Assembly: GCF_014656095.1 (NCBI RefSeq)
Contig: NZ_BNBT01000090.1
Location: 1 to 35,178, forward strand
Length of the DNA stretch: 35,178 nt
Source of the DNA: Streptomyces longispororuber
Lineage (GTDB): Bacteria; Actinomycetota; Actinomycetes; Streptomycetales; Streptomycetaceae
Direction of reading: 5' to 3'
Part shown: positions 32,401 through 35,178 of the stretch, one piece after another
Numbering within the stretch: the first letter of the stretch is position 1
Layout: every line of letters starts with the position of its first letter
The notes under the pieces: generated by a model
Told to the model about the DNA's origin: nothing
Database searches by the model: none
Seen by the model: only the letters and a program-made list of their open reading frames with translations
Program-made: the position numbers and the translations under genes

Positions 32401-35178
32401 CCCAGGTAGTTGAGGAGCACGTCCGGCGGCGGGGTGGCCGCCAGCTCGGGTCCGGCCTCGGGGTCGAGGTGGCGCAGGACGCCGTAGCCGACGCCGCCGT
32501 CGGGGACGCCGCGGCGGGCTTCCTTGGCGGCGCGCAGCACGCGTCCCACGTCGCCCGTGGCGGGTACGCGGACGGGGTACTCGCTGGTGAACCAGCCCAC
32601 GGTGCGGGCCAGGTCGAGGTGTTCGCGGCCGTGGCCCTCCAGGGTGACGGTCACCGCGCCGCCGCCCGCGCCGTGGTCGCGCAGGGCGAGGACGAGCGCG
32701 GCCAGGAGCACCTCGTCGACGCCCGCGCGGTAGGCCGCGGGCAGGGTGGTCAGCAGGGCCTCGGTGACCTCGGGCGAGGCCACGGTGACCGAGCGGTGGG
32801 CGGTGGCGACGGTGTCGCGGCGCTGGTCCAGGGGCCGGGGGCCGAGGCGGGTCGCGGCGGCCAGGGCCGTGCGCCAGTGGGCGAGTTCGCCCCGGCGCGC
32901 GCCGGTGGCGCCCTGCTCGGCGAGGAGCGTGGCGTGCCGCCGCCAGGAGGCGCCGACCGGGGCGGGGGTGCCGCCCGCGCAGGCCGTGTGCAGGTCGGGC
33001 AGCAGGACGCGCCAGGACACGCCGTCCATGGCGAGGTGGTGCACGACGACGACCAGCAGGTCCGGACCGCCGTCGCCGGTGCGGACCAGGGCCGCGCGCA
33101 GCAAGTCGCCCGTACGCGGGTCCAGTTCGTCCGCGAGGCGGCGGGCGAGGGCGGTCACGTCCTGGTCCTCGGCCTCTTCCACGGCGGCGCGCACCGCACC
33201 GCGCGGGAGCACGTCGAGGCCGTCGCCGGTGGCCCGCAGCCGCAGCGCGTCGTGGTGGACGAGCACGGTCCGCACGCCGGTGACGAGGTCGGCGTGGGTG
33301 AGGCCGGTGACGCGCAGGGCGGTCCACTGGGCGTAGCCCGCGACGGTCTCCACGTCCGGGTGCGGGTCGAGCAGGGCGCGCACGATCGGCGGAGCGGGCA
33401 CGGGTCCGGTCGGGTCGTCCACCGGTCCTGCGGTGTCCTGCACCGGGGCGGCCCCTGCGGCGAGGGCGGCGAAGCTGCGGCGGGCGAGGAGGTCGCGGGG
33501 GCGCAGCTCCAGGCCGCGGGCGCGCAGCCTGCTGCTGACGGTGATGGCGGTGATGCTGTCGCCGCCCAGGGCGAAGAAGTCGTCGTCGACGCCGACCCGT
33601 TCGACCTCGAAGACCTCGGCGAGGACCGCGCACAGCAGCCGCTCGCGGTCGGTGCGCGGCTCCCGGCCGCCCCGGGGCGCCGCGGGCGCGGGCAGGGCGG
33701 CGCGGTCGAGCTTGCCGTTGGGCGTGACCGGCAGCCGGTCGAGCACCACCACGGCCGCGGGCACCATGTGCTCGGGCAGCCGCCCGGCCAGGTGGGCGCG
33801 TACGTCCTTACCGGTGAGCCCGGTGTGCCCGGTGAGCCCGATGTGCCCGGTCGGTTCTGAGGCACCGGTAACCCCGGCGTCCCCGGCGGCCGGAGCGCCC
33901 GGGCCCGGGACGACGTAGCCGACGAGGCGCCCCGAGCGGACCGCGGCGGCGGCCGCGGTGACGCCCGGCACCGCGCCGAGCGCGGCCTCGACCTCGCCCG
34001 TCTCCACGCGGTGGCCGCGGATCTTGACCTGTCCGTCGCCCCGGCCGAGGTACTCCAGGCCGCGGCCGGGCACCCACCGGGCCAGGTCGCCGGTGCGGTA
34101 CATCCGCTCGCCCGGCGCGCCGAACGGGTCGGCGACGAAGCGCTCGGCGCTCGCCCCGGGCCGGCCGAGGTAGCCGCGGGCCAGGTGCGGTCCGGCCAGG
34201 TACAGCTCGCCCGGCGTGCCGTGCGGTACCGGCTGGAGCGCGGTGTCCAGGAGGTACACGCGGGTGCCCGCGAGGGGGTGGCCGATGGTGGGCGCCTCGC
34301 CGTCGATCCGCGCGGTGGTGGCGTCGACGGTGGCCTCGGTCGGCCCGTACATGTTGCGGGCGGTGACGCCGGACGCGGCCACGCGCCGCCACAGGGCGGG
34401 CGGGGTGGCCTCCCCGCCGAGGACGAGCAGGGCGGGGCGCCGGTCGAGGAGGCCGCCGTCGACGAGTGGCGCGGCCATCGAGGGCGTGGTGTCCACGACG
34501 TCGACGCCGTCGCGGGCGTACGCGGCGAGCAGGGCGTCGGCGTCGCGCGCGGTCTCGGCGTCGTACAGGTGGAGTTCGTGCCCGCACAGCAGCCACACCA
34601 GGTGGTCGAAGGCGGAGTCGAAGGCGAACGAGTAGGTGTGGGCGACGCGCAGAGGTCTGCCGGTGGCGCCCTCGGCCTCGGCGACGACCGTGGAGCGCTG
34701 GTGGTGCAGGAGCGCGGCGAGGGCGCCTGCCCGGCCGAGCACGCCCTTGGGGCGGCCGGTCGACCCGGAGGTGTGGATGACGTAGGCGAGGTGCTCGGGG
34801 TGGCGGGGCACGGCCAGTTCGGCGTCCCGCAGCGGCGCGCCGGAGAGGTCCGCGGCCTCGTCGAGCAGGGTGGTGTACGGCAGGACGGCGGTCCCGTCGA
34901 AGAGGGTGGTCCAGGGCGTGCCGTCGGTGAGGACCAGCGCGGGCCGGGTGTCGTCGAGCAGCTCGCGCAGCCGCTCCGGCGGGTGGGTGAGGTCCAGGGG
35001 CTGGAACGCGGCGCCCGCGGCCAGGACGGCGAGGAGGGCGGCCACCGTGTCGGCGGAGCGCGGCAGCGCCAGGGCGACGAGGTCCTCGGCCCCGACGCCG
35101 CGGGCGCGCAGCGCGCGGGCCAGGCGGTACTGCGCCTCGGAGTTGTCGTTCCACCCCGCCTGGGGGTCGGCGAAGCCC
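26478..35178 (-). CDS. Non-ribosomal peptide synthetase, A-PCP-E-C-A-PCP-E-C (5' end off the window)
   Basis: About 2,899 codons are visible; the gene starts beyond the right edge. Domains by position: A1 33700-35178 (HTSGSTGRPKG, YRTGDLARW, NGKLDRAALP); PCP1 33460-33660 (FFALGGDSIT); E1 32050-33400 (HHLAMDGVSWR, RTVGWFTSEYPV, NYLGRF); C 30730-32015 (NHHALLDGWS); A2 29250-30720 (YTSGTTGRPKG, GYGPTE-type NAYGPTEVT, YRTGDLVRW); PCP2 28990-29200 (LGGDSIVSL); E2 27690-28940 (HHLVVDGVSWR, QTVGWFTAVHPV, NYLGQF); final C 26478-27700 (THHVLSDGWS). Two E domains mean two D-configured residues. My reading of the pocket residues is D-S-D-D-V-G-M-V-D for A1 (acidic, suggests a cationic amino acid) and D-V-W-N-V-G-A-I-N for A2 (partly Thr-like). 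There is no thioesterase; the protein ends in a C domain, so another protein or amine must take the chain. Confidence 0.93.
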   Translation of the reverse strand, partial: GFADPQAGWNDNSEAQYRLARALRARGVGAEDLVALALPRSADTVAALLAVLAAGAAFQPLDLTHPPERLRELLDDTRPALVLTDGTPWTTLFDGTAVLPYTTLLDEAADLSGAPLRDAELAVPRHPEHLAYVIHTSGSTGRPKGVLGRAGALAALLHHQRSTVVAEAEGATGRPLRVAHTYSFAFDSAFDHLVWLLCGHELHLYDAETARDADALLAAYARDGVDVVDTTPSMAAPLVDGGLLDRRPALLVLGGEATPPALWRRVAASGVTARNMYGPTEATVDATTARIDGEAPTIGHPLAGTRVYLLDTALQPVPHGTPGELYLAGPHLARGYLGRPGASAERFVADPFGAPGERMYRTGDLARWVPGRGLEYLGRGDGQVKIRGHRVETGEVEAALGAVPGVTAAAAAVRSGRLVGYVVPGPGAPAAGDAGVTGASEPTGHIGLTGHTGLTGKDVRAHLAGRLPEHMVPAAVVVLDRLPVTPNGKLDRAALPAPAAPRGGREPRTDRERLLCAVLAEVFEVERVGVDDDFFALGGDSITAITVSSRLRARGLELRPRDLLARRSFAALAAGAAPVQDTAGPVDDPTGPVPAPPIVRALLDPHPDVETVAGYAQWTALRVTGLTHADLVTGVRTVLVHHDALRLRATGDGLDVLPRGAVRAAVEEAEDQDVTALARRLADELDPRTGDLLRAALVRTGDGGPDLLVVVVHHLAMDGVSWRVLLPDLHTACAGGTPAPVGASWRRHATLLAEQGATGARRGELAHWRTALAAATRLGPRPLDQRRDTVATAHRSVTVASPEVTEALLTTLPAAYRAGVDEVLLAALVLALRDHGAGGGAVTVTLEGHGREHLDLARTVGWFTSEYPVRVPATGDVGRVLRAAKEARRGVPDGGVGYGVLRHLDPEAGPELAATPPPDVLLNYLGRFAPLTGTGWHLPERDAFAVVEPAAKALEQVLALNCFVHEGDLAEEYGAAHADGHEESAPRLAVEWTAATEVLGTDAVAALQDSWTRALDALAAHARHTTGGLTPSDLPFVDLDQDAIDALERTGGSGRLGRVADVLPATPLQVGLSFHTLVRDDHDTDVYVVQAVTTLVGELDPDWMAEAARELLRRHPALRVYLAAAGDDVVQVVPADVTLDWRRDDDFAAAARADLERPFDPARPPLIRFLLSRVGPDEHRLVITNHHALLDGWSMPLVGRTLLALYAELGGGPAAPAAPPLSEYFRWLADRDHEAALDAWRTALAGVDEATRLAPASTATGVERPGRVSLGLGREFSDRLRSFAREQGVTLTTVLQTAWGLLLGRLTGRRDVVFGCPVSGRPAEVDGVEAMIGQLGTTVPVRVRHTPGRSVCDLMADVHAESVALAEHHHVGLPGIQRAVGIGELFDTMLVMENFPLSSRKRTPLAPGLDLAGVDITDATHYALTVIVIPDDEITLGLGYQPGAFAESTVRDYGRWLLHLLREITADPDRPALRLGTLDADERARMLRTGTEVVPAKARGPWLEEFAAWVRHKPDAEALVCRDRALSYAELDRRANRLAHALIAHGVRPQDPVAVLLGRDVEMTVALFGVAKAGAVYVPLDPAYPRERLAYMLDDIAPAAAVTTGAELPAARDIPVLRLDDPATLADVPDTDPVQARARLTEDALAYVIYTSGTTGRPKGVGVTHRGVPDLIALQEEVVGVTEHDRYLHFASTSFDVAFWQTMVPLLSGGTSVIAPEEVRVPGDELLDYIAEHRVTGVNLLPSFLAAMPDDRTVPDDVFFVVGAERLDPELARRWGSGRKALFNAYGPTEVTINSVTWHYDPDDPGPLPIGRPDPHVRAYVLDGGLQPVGTGVTGELYLGGPSLARGYLGRPALTSERFVADPFAASGERMYRTGDLVRWRPDGQLVFLGRVDHQVKIRGFRVELGEIESTLTRHPDVRAGAVLVRDDRLVGYVIPTDGADLDLTRVRAHLAAELPDHMVPAALVELDRLPLSPTGKLDTAALPALEVAATARRAPATEAEAVLLDVFRDVLGTDDIGPDDAFFALGGDSIVSLQVVSRARRRGLGLTARDVFEGETVAGIAARARTLDADTGPAVGDAPLTPLMRDLLRRAGSAADGFCQWVEVCVPPGGDEAGWQAALDAVLARHDVLRAHLADDVLRIPPVGAVTGADVLTRVRAGDDPRTQVDTHVAAVRAAMDPRTGPLLRALWVDAGPARPGRLVLVAHHLVVDGVSWRVLLDDVRHAHSGSAPARHGQSFLGWARSLRAADRGAELPHWRRMTATEALTRPLDPARDTVATAAHHELRLDADATRALITTLPAAHRTTPDAVLLTALARAVRDWRGTPDLLVALESHGRPPHVDLSQTVGWFTAVHPVRLHADDDVPAVKERLRAQGDGLGHGILTAAGLLDPARPEVAWNYLGQFPGAPDRETPWQAPPDADPLGSGGTGDLPLPHALMVNALVRDDALGIRITWPSALFTAAEIEDLAGHLRTALLRIAAAPELTALGGRAVAEVQPLTPLQEVMLRHARTERPDPYTVQSAFSLAGPLDTDALRAAGTDLLARHPNLGAVFPADLAVLPAAPRPDFRVVDGPADAALAADLAEPFDLAEGPLVRLTVIRRAPELNDLVLTTHHVLSDGWSAPRILTELFALYTARLQGREPDLPAPVPFGTYLSWRADHEPDLDAWAAELDGLPEGDYLVGAAEPGAAWQEPEVIAFDAALVSGLADLAARHGLTLNTLVQGAWSVLLARRSGRADVCFGAMVACRPPELAGVEEIIGLLANTVPVRARLTGTLAEALAALQSGQRALVEHHHVALTDLERLTGRHRLFDSLVVFENYPVDPERLRAPAPGLTVVGTRFRESTHHPVTLTVMPDGDGWTGVLAHRAGVDTTGLAEQLLDLLRTLGDHLDTDVRALLETR

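Noticed and set aside
26517..33860. A plus-strand open frame of more than 2,400 codons opposite the NRPS
   Set aside because: It is the mirror of GC-rich codon use on the minus strand; its translation is Gly/Val/Glu/Arg/Gln-rich with no domains, while the minus strand has complete NRPS motifs.
1..35178. CRISPR arrays, tRNA or rRNA genes, replication origin
   Set aside because: No regularly spaced repeats, tRNA-like cloverleaf with CCA-end context, rRNA segments or DnaA-box clusters were noticed on reading both strands.

Overview
The window looks like an actinomycete, most probably Streptomyces: very high G+C with strong third-position GC bias, many GTG starts behind GGAGG-type ribosome sites, stop/start overlaps of the ATGA or GTGA type, and families typical of streptomycete chromosome arms (cobalamin-riboswitch metE, an ATP-dependent DNA ligase, a DUF6192 protein, a terpene synthase, an NRPS). 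No rRNA, tRNA or CRISPR array was seen.

Layout. (1) 1-13569 is a small-molecule biosynthesis region. On the minus strand, a cobalamin riboswitch (3916-4132) leads an overlapping operon: PduX-like L-threonine kinase, SbnA/VioB-like PLP enzyme, ATP-grasp ligase and an MFS exporter that runs off the left edge. A circularly permuted-looking ATP-grasp protein (4320-5684) is divergent from a MaoC-like hydratase (5835-6392). A second, seven-gene minus-strand operon (13569 down to 6353) encodes an MFS exporter, JmjC/cupin oxygenase, alpha-oxoamine synthase, CitE-like lyase, acylating aldehyde dehydrogenase, 4-hydroxy-2-oxoacid aldolase and an ornithine cyclodeaminase-family (SbnB-like) dehydrogenase. 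(2) 13570-20124 is more housekeeping-like: aminopeptidase P, metE behind a second cobalamin riboswitch, a small secreted protein and a DNA ligase. (3) 20125-20890 holds remnants of a beta-ketoacyl synthase. (4) 20891-25083 is a 4.2 kb insertion with 28-bp terminal inverted repeats and a probable CTCAG target duplication. It carries a terpene synthase, an IS5-like transposase broken by one amber codon, a RacP-like protein, a DUF6192 protein and a zinc-knuckle protein. (5) 25081-35178 is a drug-efflux MFS gene whose stop codon is supplied by the insertion, coupled to a large NRPS (A-PCP-E-C-A-PCP-E-C) that continues beyond the right edge.

Working model (inference): the kinase makes O-phospho-L-threonine, the SbnA-like enzyme swaps phosphate for an amino donor, and the SbnB-like dehydrogenase releases 2,3-diaminobutyrate. 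The NikA/NikB-like aldehyde dehydrogenase and aldolase, with CitE, MaoC, oxoamine synthase and JmjC enzymes, would build a second unusual building block. ATP-grasp ligases and/or the NRPS, whose first A domain has an acidic pocket, would join them and the MFS proteins export the product. The riboswitch before the kinase operon shares long identical blocks with that of metE, so this operon is probably cobalamin-repressed.
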